Shown: positions 10,639-20,113, counted from the first letter of the stretch. The stretch is DNA of 64,000 bases from an uncultured Nitrosomonas sp. (GCA_949281375.1 CASDLT010000053.1:1-64000), one strand, 5' to 3'. Made by a program: numbers and translations. The notes: a model not told the origin generated them from the letters alone.

Positions 10639-11718
10639 ATGAACATGGTAAATAATCAAATTTCACAGATATCGATCAAAAATAGAGATCAATATGTTTG
10701 CGAACAGAACAGTTCTGGATTTCTTTCGCGTGGCGATTTTTTGTGGTTAGGGGCTATTTCGCTTGTGCTGATTGGGTGCGCCACGCAGCCACCCGTCCCC
10801 GTCATCGATCGATCCAATAGTACGTTAGCTTCAACTGCTAAGCCAGCAGAATCGAATACCCAGAATAATCAGATGTATATTGTGCAAAAGGGTGATACGT
10901 TATACAGCATTTCACTCAATCATGGCATTGATGCCAGAAAGCTGGCGGAATGGAACAATATTACCGACCCTAAAATGCTCAAACCAGGACAAAGGATAAG
11001 CCTGTCGGCGCCTTCAACTGGGACAGCAACTGACTCCCAGCCTGTTTTATACGCGTTACCTCAGCGTCCTATCGAAACGACACTTGAACCGAATGAACAG
11101 CCTTTTTTGACGCTGCCGAGTGAGAGTGGAAGTAAGTCAGGGGATGCAGGCAAGAATCTGAAGAATAGTCCTAAAGCAGTGAAGCTTCCTTTTTCCGAGC
11201 AGAATGTCGCACGTTTAAAAAATTCACCGGACTCAACACTTGATATATCTGCGCCGTCCGCAGCTCAGGCAACCGAGATTGCCAAGCAAACCCGAATTGA
11301 GACTGCACCGCAGCCTGTATCGCAGCAGTTTGATAAATCCAGCGAGGGTACTGTCGCGCAATGGATCTGGCCAACGACGGGCGCAGTGATGTCGACATTT
11401 TCTAAAAACTCCAAAGGGGTCAAGATTTCTGGACAAGCCGGACAGCCGGTGGTGGCTTCTGCTGCGGGTGAAGTCGTATACAGCGGTCACGGCTTGCGCG
11501 GATACGGCAATTTGATCATCATCAAGCACAATAACACTTTCCTGAGCGCCTATGCGCACAACAGCAAGCTTCTGGTCAAGGAAGGCGAGGCTGTTTCAAA
11601 AGGCCAAAAAATCGCTGAGATGGGTAATACCGATACTGACATCATCCAGTTGCATTTCGAAATTCGCAAACACGGGAAGCCGGTCGACCCGATGGAATAC
11701 TTACCCAGTCAATCCTAG
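10639..11718 (+). CDS. nlpD: NlpD-type lipoprotein with LysM and degenerate LytM (M23) domains
   Basis: An outer-membrane lipoprotein predicted to activate a cell-division amidase such as AmiC. The lipobox LIGC puts the lipidated Cys at residue 47, after an unusually long polar N-terminal stretch. A LysM peptidoglycan-binding domain spans about 79-122 (YIVQKGDTLYSI through LKPGQRISL), followed by a Pro/Ser/Thr-rich linker and an M23 domain at about 240-357. The first zinc-site motif HxxxD is missing (VKISGQAGQP), while LHFEIR remains, so the fold is probably a non-hydrolytic activator, as in known NlpD and EnvC proteins. The stress sigma gene rpoS, which follows nlpD in E. coli, is absent here. 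Confidence 0.93.
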   Translation: MNMVNNQISQISIKNRDQYVCEQNSSGFLSRGDFLWLGAISLVLIGCATQPPVPVIDRSNSTLASTAKPAESNTQNNQMYIVQKGDTLYSISLNHGIDARKLAEWNNITDPKMLKPGQRISLSAPSTGTATDSQPVLYALPQRPIETTLEPNEQPFLTLPSESGSKSGDAGKNLKNSPKAVKLPFSEQNVARLKNSPDSTLDISAPSAAQATEIAKQTRIETAPQPVSQQFDKSSEGTVAQWIWPTTGAVMSTFSKNSKGVKISGQAGQPVVASAAGEVVYSGHGLRGYGNLIIIKHNNTFLSAYAHNSKLLVKEGEAVSKGQKIAEMGNTDTDIIQLHFEIRKHGKPVDPMEYLPSQS

Positions 11719-11799
11719 TTTCAAGTGGAAAAATCCTATAGTTCGGGCCTCAAAAATCTTAGCTGTTTAAATTGATCGGCGCATGCGCTAATGATGAAT

Positions 11800-12141
11800 T
11801 CAGCGTCGCATATGGTTTAGTGCCTCTCTGACCTGATCTGTCGCCACATCGGCATGATCTTGGTTTGCTTGATTGATGGCTTCTTCGAGATGTTTGATGG
11901 AGGTCATCCAATGCTGATTATTTTCCGATGAAGATTCTTTATAGGCTGCCCGTGCATGGGTAAGGCTTTCTTGCGCGTGTTCGAGCAGCGCACTGATATG
12001 GCCGGCCCGGCCGTGAATTTCGGCATCTTCTGCATGCCTGATGGCGCTGTCAATGTGCTCCTGAGCGTCGGATGCTATTGCCAGTGAGGCAGCACCGAGC
12101 AATAGGCTGATGATGATCATTACCGTAGATATTGATTTCAT
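11800..12141 (-). CDS. smbP: SmbP-like small periplasmic metal-binding protein
   Basis: A 113-residue protein with a cleavable signal peptide (MKSISTVMIIISLLLGAASLAIAS) and a mature helical region with about ten histidines. It contains the heptad-like pattern HIDSAIRHAEDAEIHG, LLEHAQESLTHARAA and IKHLEEAI, matching the layout of SmbP, the copper-binding four-helix protein described from Nitrosomonas europaea. Histidine density falls toward the C-terminus, where Asn, Asp and Gln stand at some expected His positions, so its metal capacity may differ. AAGGA lies 6 bases before the ATG. It is convergent with nlpD, and the cbbY-like gene lies upstream on the same strand. Confidence 0.82.
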   Translation of the reverse strand: MKSISTVMIIISLLLGAASLAIASDAQEHIDSAIRHAEDAEIHGRAGHISALLEHAQESLTHARAAYKESSSENNQHWMTSIKHLEEAINQANQDHADVATDQVREALNHMRR

Positions 12142-12258
12142 GTTATTTCCTTATTCTTTGAACTTTCGCGGTATTGTCGAGTAACGCCGCCGATACGGCA
12201 AGATACCCTCTGAGAAGTCCCGTGTACAATAGAGAGCGCGGCAATTTGTAAGGCTACC

Positions 12259-13029
12259 TCAATGGTTCATCAAGGTGTTGAGCATGTGATAGTCAACCCA
12301 TCCTTGAGTGAGCGCCGGACCGTTCAGTCGAATATACGGTTGTGATGGTTCACCCAGGTCTGACAAAACGGACACTGCGCCTTCAAAATTCTGGGCTTGG
12401 GTATAACCGCTGACGGTGATCAGCGTGGTGAGATCAGCAGAAAGGGCTGCTTTTAAGCCATTTTCAGAATCTTCAATAGCGATGCATTGCTGTGGAGTCA
12501 ATCCAAGTTGATTCAGCACCCAGTGATAAATATCGGGTGCGGGTTTTTTCAGCGGAACGATATCGCCTGCGCCAATCACATCGAACCAATCCATCGATTC
12601 TTCGCCTAGTGTCGACTTTAGCAAGGCGGTCACATTGTCCATGGTAGTGGTTGTTGCGATTGCGAGCCGGACCTCTTTTTGGCGTAACTCATGAATCAGG
12701 CGTGCAACCCCGGGACGAAGTGGTATGCTTCCGGTCTCCATCAAATCTTCAAAAAATTTGGTTTTTGTCTTGTGCAGGCTGGCGATCCAATCCGCGATGT
12801 CCGGTTTTTCGAGCGCGGCGGGATCATATATTTCCATATAGTGGCGGATTCGCTCTTTCCCACCAGTAACCGCCAATAATTGGCCATACAGCTCGATATC
12901 CCAGTTCCAGTCAAGATTGAATTGCTTGAAGGCAGCATTGAATGCCAGTCGGTGCCCATCCTGTTCCGTGTCGGCCAATGTGCCATCCACATCAAATAAG
13001 ACTGCCTGGAGTTTATGTTTTTTATTCAT
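12259..13029 (-). CDS. cbbY: HAD-superfamily phosphatase, CbbY type
   Basis: A 256-residue HAD hydrolase with motif I FDVDGTLADTE near residue 14, a helical cap, motif II (ATTTT), the motif III Lys in PLKKPAPDIYHWVL and motif IV (IAIEDSENG). The cap sequence GKERIRHYM and the DVDGTLADTEQDGHRLAFN start resemble CbbY, the xylulose-1,5-bisphosphate phosphatase that removes a RuBisCO inhibitor in Calvin-cycle organisms. That role suits an autotroph but rests on similarity alone; the gene is not next to RuBisCO here. It follows the tsaC/sua5 gene by 39 bases and is probably cotranscribed. Confidence 0.83.
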   Translation of the reverse strand: MNKKHKLQAVLFDVDGTLADTEQDGHRLAFNAAFKQFNLDWNWDIELYGQLLAVTGGKERIRHYMEIYDPAALEKPDIADWIASLHKTKTKFFEDLMETGSIPLRPGVARLIHELRQKEVRLAIATTTTMDNVTALLKSTLGEESMDWFDVIGAGDIVPLKKPAPDIYHWVLNQLGLTPQQCIAIEDSENGLKAALSADLTTLITVSGYTQAQNFEGAVSVLSDLGEPSQPYIRLNGPALTQGWVDYHMLNTLMNH

Positions 13030-13068
13030 TATGTTGCGATTAGATATGTTAAATGGAAGCCTGCGGGA

Positions 13069-14097
13069 TCAGTGATGACTGGCACGTTGCAACCGGTCAG
13101 CGATGGCGAGCCATTCCGGAAGTTCGGGAGGCGCTTCAACCAACAGATAGTCTAACTCCGCCTGATCAAAATGGCGTAATGTAGCATAAAGCTGTCGCCC
13201 ATACAGGACTGGATCGGCAGGCATCGAATGGATCTGGATGGAGGCATGGGTGCTGAGCGAAGTAAGATCAATTCCAGACCATGGCATGACTACAGCACGC
13301 AAATTTTGTGCGCCCAATGCGGATGCGTGCTGCCCGATCAATTCCGTGGAATGGATGCGTAACGGAGTGGCAGGTGCATAATGCGATGGCAGGGATCCTG
13401 AAGTGCGTATGATGGGGTTGGCTGCTGCGATAAGAAAAGGGCTTTGCAATGCCGCTTCCAGAGCTGATGCTGTAATTGCACCAGGACGCAGAATATGAGG
13501 TAACTGCGCATGAAAGCTGACGATCGTGCTTTCCAATCCTACTTCACAAGCGCCGCCGTCAAGTATGAGATCCACTGTCTTTCCAAGTTCTTGCCGGACA
13601 TGCTCGGCGGTGGTGGGGCTGATGCGGCCAAATCGATTAGCAGACGGCGCCGCCAGTGCTTTTTCCTGGCCTAACGCATTAAGTAGAGCCCGTGCCATGG
13701 GATGAGCGGGCATGCGTATTCCCACGGTGCGTTGTCCGCCGGTGACGCAATCTGGAATGCGGTAGCTGCGCTGTAAAATGAGCGTCAACGGCCCAGGCCA
13801 GAAATGATGTGCCAATGTCCAGGCTGATTCCGGGATTTCTTCCGCCCAAAATGACAATTGTGCGAGATCTCCAATATGAACAATCAGTGGATGATCAGCA
13901 GGGCGCTGTTTGATCTCGTAAATCTTGCGAATTGCATGAGGATTGGAGACATCTGCGCCGAGACCATATACGGTTTCGGTTGGAAAGGCTACCGTGCCAC
14001 CCGCGCGCAGAATGTCGGCAGCCTGGTTGATATTGAATTGCTGCGATTGGGATAACTCAGCGGAATGACTGTCATTCAGGCTAGATTCGGGAAACAT
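13069..14097 (-). CDS. tsaC: L-threonylcarbamoyladenylate synthase (Sua5/YrdC/TsaC family, long form)
   Basis: Makes threonylcarbamoyl-AMP for t6A37 modification of ANN-decoding tRNAs. At 342 residues this is the long Sua5 form: a YrdC catalytic domain (about 20-215) with GGTVAFPTETVYGLGADV, KQRPADHPLIVHI and PSANRFGRISPT, plus a C-terminal Sua5 domain after the linker SGSLPSHYAPATPL. It lies between clsB (36 bases upstream) and the cbbY-like gene on the same strand. Confidence 0.93.
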   Translation of the reverse strand: MFPESSLNDSHSAELSQSQQFNINQAADILRAGGTVAFPTETVYGLGADVSNPHAIRKIYEIKQRPADHPLIVHIGDLAQLSFWAEEIPESAWTLAHHFWPGPLTLILQRSYRIPDCVTGGQRTVGIRMPAHPMARALLNALGQEKALAAPSANRFGRISPTTAEHVRQELGKTVDLILDGGACEVGLESTIVSFHAQLPHILRPGAITASALEAALQSPFLIAAANPIIRTSGSLPSHYAPATPLRIHSTELIGQHASALGAQNLRAVVMPWSGIDLTSLSTHASIQIHSMPADPVLYGRQLYATLRHFDQAELDYLLVEAPPELPEWLAIADRLQRASHH

Positions 14098-14133
14098 GTA
14101 TGGGCAATAATGATTGTCGGTATGAAGTGACCA

Positions 14134-15306
14134 TTAAGGTGTGCCGTCGCGCCATTCATAACCGAGAAGACCCTGAAGAATTCGCACGATGTAGAAGCTG
14201 AGCCAGTTCACAACCAAACTGTGCCATGAGTAAATGTGTTTGCTGTCTGCCGTTACTGGCGTAGATTCCTGGGTAATTGCTGTTTTCAAGCTGGCTCTCA
14301 GTTGATTCGCGAATAGATGGTCTTCAATGACAACGTTGGCTTCGCGTGCCAAAAGTAGACTAAATGGATCAATGTTGGAAGAGCCAACCGTTGCCCAATA
14401 TTGATCAATGACAGCTACTTTGGCATGCAAATAACTGCGATTATATTCATAAATGTTCACTCCTGCTTTCGATAAATCGTCATACAATGCCCGAGTGGCG
14501 TGATGCTGCAAGAAATATTCGACTTTGCCTTGTAACAACAGTTCGACACACACTCCCCGGCGGGCGGCATTTTTGAGTGCGTTGCTGAATTTTCTGCCCG
14601 GCAGAAAATAGGCACAGGCGATGATGATTTCAGATTGTGCTTGATTGATTGCTTCCAGATAAGCACGTTCAATGTCGTGGCGGTGACGCCAATTATCACG
14701 TATCAGCAAGGCTGCTTTTTGATTGCCAGATGGTGTATCGGTTGGCTTAATAATTGATCGATGAGTCCAGCGCTTCTTGAGATGCGCCCAGGCGACGATC
14801 ATCCATAAATGCTTTGCCGCTTTGTGAATAGTTGCCAGTAAGGGCCCTTGTATGGCCACGGCATAATCAAAACGCGGCAGCAGATGTTCTGGGTTGTGAC
14901 GGTCATCAATGATATTGATGCCGCCAATGAAGGCGGTTTGAGCATCGATTACTGCCAGTTTGCGGTGCATTCGTCGCAGGCGGTGACGGCGTGGCATTGA
15001 AAAAATAAACTCTGGCCGGAAGATCAGTACTTTGATATCCGCATTGAGCAGATTATGAATAATTTGCTGAGAAAGATTTTGTGAGCCAAACCCATCCAGC
15101 AGGAGATAGACGGAGACTCCTCGCCGGGCGGCGCGCATGAGCGCTTCAGCAATTTTGTGACCGACCGCATCATATTCAAAAATATAGGTTTCCAGGTGTA
15201 TTTCCGTTTGCGAACTATCAATTGCAGCCTCGAGGCGCGGGAAGTATTCGTTGCCATTACATAGCAAATCAATCTGGTTATTTCCAACAAGTTCAGGCTT
15301 CTTCAT
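14134..15306 (-). CDS. clsB: cardiolipin synthase B-like phospholipase D protein
   Basis: A 390-residue enzyme with two HKD motifs, HRKLAVIDAQTAFIGGINI (first half) and HAKVAVIDQYWATVGSSNID (second half), as in ClsB-type cardiolipin synthases, which form cardiolipin at the inner membrane. The N-terminal NQIDLLCNGNEYFPRLEAAID segment is usual for the family and there are no N-terminal membrane helices. It is clustered with nadA upstream and tsaC/sua5 downstream on the minus strand. Confidence 0.92.
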   Translation of the reverse strand: MKKPELVGNNQIDLLCNGNEYFPRLEAAIDSSQTEIHLETYIFEYDAVGHKIAEALMRAARRGVSVYLLLDGFGSQNLSQQIIHNLLNADIKVLIFRPEFIFSMPRRHRLRRMHRKLAVIDAQTAFIGGINIIDDRHNPEHLLPRFDYAVAIQGPLLATIHKAAKHLWMIVAWAHLKKRWTHRSIIKPTDTPSGNQKAALLIRDNWRHRHDIERAYLEAINQAQSEIIIACAYFLPGRKFSNALKNAARRGVCVELLLQGKVEYFLQHHATRALYDDLSKAGVNIYEYNRSYLHAKVAVIDQYWATVGSSNIDPFSLLLAREANVVIEDHLFANQLRASLKTAITQESTPVTADSKHIYSWHSLVVNWLSFYIVRILQGLLGYEWRDGTP

Positions 15307-15418
15307 TGGATTGAGGTAGCGCTTCGATAATTCTCATCGCCCATTCTCAGGCACTTAATTGATCATGCCCAATGTTAATAGTGAAAATCTGCACAGTTGT
15401 GGATAAGGGCGAAGACGG

Positions 15419-16516
15419 TTACGAGATTTTCAGCATTCTGTCGAGTGCTAGCTTAGCCAATCCAGCTTCTTCAGGAGGAACCCGGATTTGATTGACGACA
15501 TTGCCATTGACGAGATTTTCGAGCGTCCAGGCCAGATGCTGTGGATCGATTCGCGCCATGGTCGAGCACATGCATACCATTGGAGACATGAACTGAACGA
15601 TCTTGTCCTGCGACTTGAACTCTTCGGTTATCCTGCTGACCAGATTCAGCTCGGTCCCAACTAACCAGCGAGTGCCACTTTTTGCAGCCGCAATCGTTTT
15701 GATGATGTATTCCGTTGAACCGACATAATCGGATAATTTGCACACTTCAAAACTGCATTCCGGATGAGAGATGACGATGCCATCCGGGTGCTGATTGCGA
15801 AAGCGGATGATGTGCTGCGGTTGAAACATTTGATGAACGGAACAATGACCTTTCCATAACAGAATTTTGGCCTTTTTGATCTGTTCGGGAGTCAATCCAC
15901 CCATCGGTTCATCGAAATTCCATACAGCCATTTCCTCGAGCGGGATCCCTAACTGATGGCCACTCCAGCGTCCCAGATGCTGGTCGGGAAAAAACAGCAC
16001 CTTTTCGCGCTGACTGAAAGCCCATTCCAGCACTTTGCCGGCGTTGCTGGAGGTGCATACAATGCCTTCATGAGTGCCGCAAAATGCCTTGAGGTCTGCG
16101 GCGGAATTAATATACGTCACCGGCGTGATAATCTCGTCGGGATCGAATATTTCGGAAAGTTCCTGCCATGCACGTTCAACTTTCGAAAGACTGGCCATGT
16201 CAGCCATTGAACAACCTGCCGACATGTCAGGCAAAATGGCGATTTGCTCAGGACTTGATAGCATATCAGCAACTTCAGCCATGAAATGAACGCCGCAGAA
16301 GACCAGATAGTCTGCATCGGTCTGTCCGGCCAGGAAAGACAACTTCAACGAATCACCCGTTAAGTCAGCATGGCGATATACATCGGCCCGCTGATAGTGA
16401 TGAGCCAGAATTACGGCGCGTTTTCCCAGCGACTGCTTGGCGGCAAGGATACGTTGCGCACAAGCATCATCTTGTAATTGATCATATTGTTCGAATTCTA
16501 AAGCTTTTGTTTGCAT
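15419..16516 (-). CDS. nadA: quinolinate synthase A
   Basis: A 4Fe-4S enzyme that condenses iminoaspartate with dihydroxyacetone phosphate in NAD synthesis. The 365-residue length is standard. The three cluster cysteines fall in VFCGVHFMAEVADML, GIVCTSSNAGKVLEW and the C-terminal MVCMCSTMARIDPQHLAWTLE; the N-terminal AHHYQRADVYRHADLTGDSL is also diagnostic. nadB and nadC are not in this window. Its upstream region is shared with the divergently transcribed lptC. Confidence 0.96.
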   Translation of the reverse strand: MQTKALEFEQYDQLQDDACAQRILAAKQSLGKRAVILAHHYQRADVYRHADLTGDSLKLSFLAGQTDADYLVFCGVHFMAEVADMLSSPEQIAILPDMSAGCSMADMASLSKVERAWQELSEIFDPDEIITPVTYINSAADLKAFCGTHEGIVCTSSNAGKVLEWAFSQREKVLFFPDQHLGRWSGHQLGIPLEEMAVWNFDEPMGGLTPEQIKKAKILLWKGHCSVHQMFQPQHIIRFRNQHPDGIVISHPECSFEVCKLSDYVGSTEYIIKTIAAAKSGTRWLVGTELNLVSRITEEFKSQDKIVQFMSPMVCMCSTMARIDPQHLAWTLENLVNGNVVNQIRVPPEEAGLAKLALDRMLKIS

Positions 16517-16644
16517 TGCTATCGTTAATTATTAAATAATCGAATGACACACGTTAACATAATTCAATATAGATTCAAGTTTGAAATTTAAAGGCTTATC
16601 AAAAACAGCGTCAGGATCTATTCAACAAATGCCGATTGGAGTTC

Positions 16645-16653
16645 TGGTATAAT
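16645..16653 (+). promoter_or_regulatory. extended -10 promoter upstream of lptC
   Basis: TGGTATAAT combines a TGn extension with a perfect TATAAT, 85 bases before the lptC start. No good -35 box lies 16-18 bases upstream, which fits extended -10 promoters. It probably drives lptC-lptA-lptB and perhaps rpoN. The rest of the 221-base nadA-lptC gap shows nothing else convincing. Confidence 0.55.
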
Positions 16654-16737
16654 TCCAGCGATCCTGAGTTGGTCAATAGGAACAACTTGATATTCAAATC
16701 AAGCAGCCAGATACCCCATTAAGCAACAAGTTATTGA

Positions 16738-17304
16738 ATGATCAATCGCCCACATATTAGCTTTCCTCTGATTGTGCTTGTCGTGCTGGGTTTATTGACC
16801 GTCTGGTTAGATCGCGTCACCCACCCGCCTGAACACGCTAAAGATGGCGATCTGTACCATACACCCGATTATATCGTCGAGGATCTATCGGGCATTCGAA
16901 TGGAATATGACCGTGAAATTCTTAGAAAATTTACGGCTCATAAACTTTTCCATTATCTTAGTGAAAATGTGACTCAGATGGAACAGGTGAGCTTTATCAG
17001 TACACAGCCCGAGAAACCTCCCATCCATTTGCAAGCCAATCGTGCTGAAGTGACAAATAAAGGCGAAAATATACTTTTACGCGACAATGTCACGGCGATC
17101 AGAGGTACCGATCAGGACAAAGGCAAGATTACGCTGATCACCGATTTCCTGCATCTCATTCCGCATCAGAATTTAGTGACGACCAATCAGCCAGTGACCA
17201 TTTCCCGGATGAATACCACGATCAATGGCATCGGCTTGGAACTCAACAATGAAACCGGGATAATACAACTTCTTCAACAAGTCAAAGCAGTCAATCGCAA
17301 ATGA
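16738..17304 (+). CDS. lptC: lipopolysaccharide export protein LptC
   Basis: A bitopic inner-membrane protein of 188 residues that carries LPS from LptB2FG to LptA. A single N-terminal membrane segment (about 8-24, PLIVLVVLGLLTVWL) is followed by a periplasmic beta-jellyroll with the family signature YHTPDYIVEDLSGIRMEYD near 40. ATG 16738 is used. The last bases overlap lptA by 4 (ATGA), a sign of translational coupling. Confidence 0.93.
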   Translation: MINRPHISFPLIVLVVLGLLTVWLDRVTHPPEHAKDGDLYHTPDYIVEDLSGIRMEYDREILRKFTAHKLFHYLSENVTQMEQVSFISTQPEKPPIHLQANRAEVTNKGENILLRDNVTAIRGTDQDKGKITLITDFLHLIPHQNLVTTNQPVTISRMNTTINGIGLELNNETGIIQLLQQVKAVNRK

Positions 17305-17837
17305 TTAGAAAAATAAAATTGTTTTTCGTGATTACCGCGTTATTTTTTGTTCAATCTGCACTCGCTGAGAAAGCCGATCGGAAAAAACCTGTGTATCTCG
17401 AAGCTGACCGCGCCACCGTTGAAGATGTCAATCGCAAGGAATCAAGCCGGATCAGTATTTTTACCGGGAATGTGATCCTTACTCAAGGAACGATGCGTAT
17501 CCATGCGGATAAACTAGTGATGAAAGAGGATCTGAATGGTTTCAAGCATGCGACTGCAACAGGAGATCTGGTCAGTTTCCGTCAGAAACGCGATGGTCTG
17601 GATGAGTACGTCGAGGGTTGGAGTCAGCGGGTTGAGTATGATAGCAAGACCGACAAGATCGAGTTATTTCGGCAGGCACGATTGAAACGTGGCGTGGATG
17701 AAGTGCAAGGTGATTATATTTCGTACGATATGAATACTGAATTCTTTAAAGTGATCGGCAGCAAGGAACGTGGCATCGAAACGGGACCTGACAAGCGGGT
17801 TCGCATTACCATTCAACCTAAAAACAAATCGGAGTGA
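17301..17837 (+). CDS. lptA: lipopolysaccharide transport periplasmic protein LptA
   Basis: A 178-residue protein with a cleavable signal peptide (KLFFVITALFFVQSALA, cut near residue 22) and an OstA/LptA beta-jellyroll. Diagnostic stretches are PVYLEADRATVEDVNRKE, FTGNVILTQGTMRIHADKL and DEVQGDYISYDMNTEFFKV. It forms the periplasmic bridge between LptC and LptD. It lies between lptC (4-base overlap) and lptB (39 bases), the canonical order. Confidence 0.95.
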   Translation: MIRKIKLFFVITALFFVQSALAEKADRKKPVYLEADRATVEDVNRKESSRISIFTGNVILTQGTMRIHADKLVMKEDLNGFKHATATGDLVSFRQKRDGLDEYVEGWSQRVEYDSKTDKIELFRQARLKRGVDEVQGDYISYDMNTEFFKVIGSKERGIETGPDKRVRITIQPKNKSE

Positions 17838-17876
17838 ATGCTGTCGCTGAACGGGCGGAAAAGCTGATCCCAGGCA

Positions 17877-18599
17877 ATGAGCGAGCTAAAGGCCAATAAT
17901 TTAAAAAAGCGCTACAAATCACGAACTGTGGTGCAGGATGTTTCCTTTTCATTGCGAAGCGGAGAGGTGGTTGGCCTGTTGGGACCGAATGGCGCTGGAA
18001 AAACGACCTGTTTCTACATGATCGTGGGTTTGGTTCCACTAGACGGTGGTTCAATCTATCTGGATGATCAGGATCTGAGCCGGCTTCCCATTCATCAGCG
18101 GGCCAAGCTTGGATTAAGCTATTTACCTCAAGAAGCATCCATTTTTCGACGCTTAACAGTTGAAGAAAATATTTATGCAGTCCTGGAATTACAAGATTGG
18201 GATGATGACAAAAAACAGCGGCATTTAGATGGTCTATTACATGATTTGCATATCAGTCATTTGCGTAATAATTCTGCAATCAGTTTATCGGGTGGAGAAC
18301 GCCGTCGAGTCGAGATAGCTCGCGCTTTGGCATCTCAGCCTCGTTTCATTCTTCTCGATGAACCATTTGCTGGCGTTGATCCTATCGCAGTGATCGACAT
18401 TCAGAAAGTAATCGCTTTCCTTAAAGAGCGCCAGATCGGTGTATTGATTACCGATCATAATGTGAGAGAAACATTGGGAATCTGCGACCGAGCATACATC
18501 ATTAGCGAAGGCCATGTTCTGGCCAATGGGAAGCCCGGAGAAATTATCGATAACGAACAAGTGAGAGAAGTCTATCTGGGCGAGCATTTTCGATTGTAA
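17877..18599 (+). CDS. lptB: LPS export ABC transporter ATPase LptB
   Basis: The cytoplasmic ATPase of the LptB2FG LPS extractor, 240 residues. Walker A GPNGAGKT is at residues 36-43, the signature LSGGE at 137-141 and Walker B ILLDEP at about 158-163, followed by the D-loop GVDP and the switch His (ITDHNVRET). All catalytic motifs are intact. lptF and lptG are not in the window. rpoN follows 38 bases downstream, as in many proteobacteria. Confidence 0.97.
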   Translation: MSELKANNLKKRYKSRTVVQDVSFSLRSGEVVGLLGPNGAGKTTCFYMIVGLVPLDGGSIYLDDQDLSRLPIHQRAKLGLSYLPQEASIFRRLTVEENIYAVLELQDWDDDKKQRHLDGLLHDLHISHLRNNSAISLSGGERRRVEIARALASQPRFILLDEPFAGVDPIAVIDIQKVIAFLKERQIGVLITDHNVRETLGICDRAYIISEGHVLANGKPGEIIDNEQVREVYLGEHFRL

Positions 18600-18637
18600 T
18601 GAAGCGAATCATTGGATATTAATTTTTTTTCTGAATC

Positions 18638-20095
18638 TTGAAACAGACACTGCAATTAAAGCTATCGCAGCAATTGAAGCTGACTCCCCAATTGCAGCAA
18701 TCGATTCGGTTGCTGCAGTTGTCGACGCTTGAGCTGAACCAGGAAATCGAGCGGATTGTGCAGGAAAATCCATTGCTGGAATTGGGTGAAGACTGGAACA
18801 CTTCCACAACGGATATTTCTTCTCCTGATAATCTCTCCGCCGATACGGAGCATCTCGAAAATGTGCCTGAACCAGCTGATAACTCAGAACAATCTGTATC
18901 TTCTGACGAGCATGCTCAGAATGATATGGAATGGCCAGAAGCAAATCATACTGCTGAGAGTACTTCTCACCATGATGATGATTATGAAGGTCCTCAGATT
19001 CCAGCACAACCCATTACATTACGCGAGCATCTGACGCTGCAGGTTGCGTGTCTTAATCAGGTTTCAGACCGCGAGAAGAGAATCATCGGGGTTCTGATCG
19101 ACAGTCTCGATGATGACGGCTATCTGCTTCAGCCTTTGGATGAGCTGCTGGAGATGTTGCCTTCCGAACTCGGTATTAATGGGAGCGATCTGCAGAGCGC
19201 GCTCAAGCAGTTGCAGCGTTTGGATCCTCCAGGAGTGGGCGCGTGTGATCTGCAAGAATGTCTGGTTTTACAATTGCAGGCGCTGCCTGAGCATGTTGAT
19301 CATCGTGAACAGGCACTCATCGTAGTTCAGGAGCATTTGAAATTACTGGCAGCGCATGACTTTACGCAAATCAAGAAATTGCTGGGATGCAATGACGAAT
19401 GTCTGCGGACAATTCAGAAGCTAATTACCCATTTGAATCCGAAACCGGGGTCCGAATTCGATTCTCAACGCGAACGCTATATCGTGCCGGACATTATGGT
19501 CACCAAACAACAGGGCGGCTGGGTGGTCAGTCTCAACATGGATGCCTTGCCAAAGCTCAGTATCAACCGCCTATATGCTAATATACTGAAACAGGCTCAC
19601 GATAGTTCCGCCCGCAGTTTGGCGCATCAAATGAATGAAGCGAAATGGCTGATTAAGAACATTCAACAACGTTCGTTTACCATTCTGCGCGTGGCTAGAG
19701 CGATTATTGAGCGACAACAGCAATTTCTCGAGCATGGAGATGTAGCCATGCGCCCGTTGGTATTAAGGGAAATTGCGGAAGTATTGAATTTACATGAATC
19801 GACTGTATCGCGCGTAACGACCCAGAAGTTCATGCATACGCCGCGGGGAATTTTTGAGCTTAAGTATTTTTTTGGCAGTTACGTGTCTACCGATTCAGGA
19901 GGAGCTTGTTCAGCTACGGCTATACGGGCATTGATCAAGCAACTGGTGCAACAGGAAAATTCAAAGAAACCCCTGAGTGATAACAAAATTGCAACCCTAC
20001 TGGAACAACAGGGTATTGTTGTCGCTCGTCGAACTATTGCGAAATATCGAGAGTCGCTACAAATTCCCGCAGCAAATCTTCGCAAATCATTTTAA
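18638..20095 (+). CDS. rpoN: RNA polymerase sigma-54 factor
   Basis: A 485-residue sigma-54 that recognises -24/-12 promoters and needs enhancer-binding activators. Region I is the Gln/Leu-rich N-terminus (KQTLQLKLSQQLKLTPQLQQSIRLLQLS), followed by an acidic region II (about 50-115), the core-binding domain and a C-terminal DNA-binding part ending in the RpoN box ARRTIAKYRE at 463-472. The conserved N-terminus forces a TTG start at 18638: an in-frame TGA lies at 18632-18634 and no ATG or GTG is available. No ribosome binding site is visible, so coupling to lptB is likely. hpf and ptsN follow, the usual context. Confidence 0.95.
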   Translation: MKQTLQLKLSQQLKLTPQLQQSIRLLQLSTLELNQEIERIVQENPLLELGEDWNTSTTDISSPDNLSADTEHLENVPEPADNSEQSVSSDEHAQNDMEWPEANHTAESTSHHDDDYEGPQIPAQPITLREHLTLQVACLNQVSDREKRIIGVLIDSLDDDGYLLQPLDELLEMLPSELGINGSDLQSALKQLQRLDPPGVGACDLQECLVLQLQALPEHVDHREQALIVVQEHLKLLAAHDFTQIKKLLGCNDECLRTIQKLITHLNPKPGSEFDSQRERYIVPDIMVTKQQGGWVVSLNMDALPKLSINRLYANILKQAHDSSARSLAHQMNEAKWLIKNIQQRSFTILRVARAIIERQQQFLEHGDVAMRPLVLREIAEVLNLHESTVSRVTTQKFMHTPRGIFELKYFFGSYVSTDSGGACSATAIRALIKQLVQQENSKKPLSDNKIATLLEQQGIVVARRTIAKYRESLQIPAANLRKSF

Positions 20096-20113
20096 TTAGA
20101 ATAAAGGAAGGAT

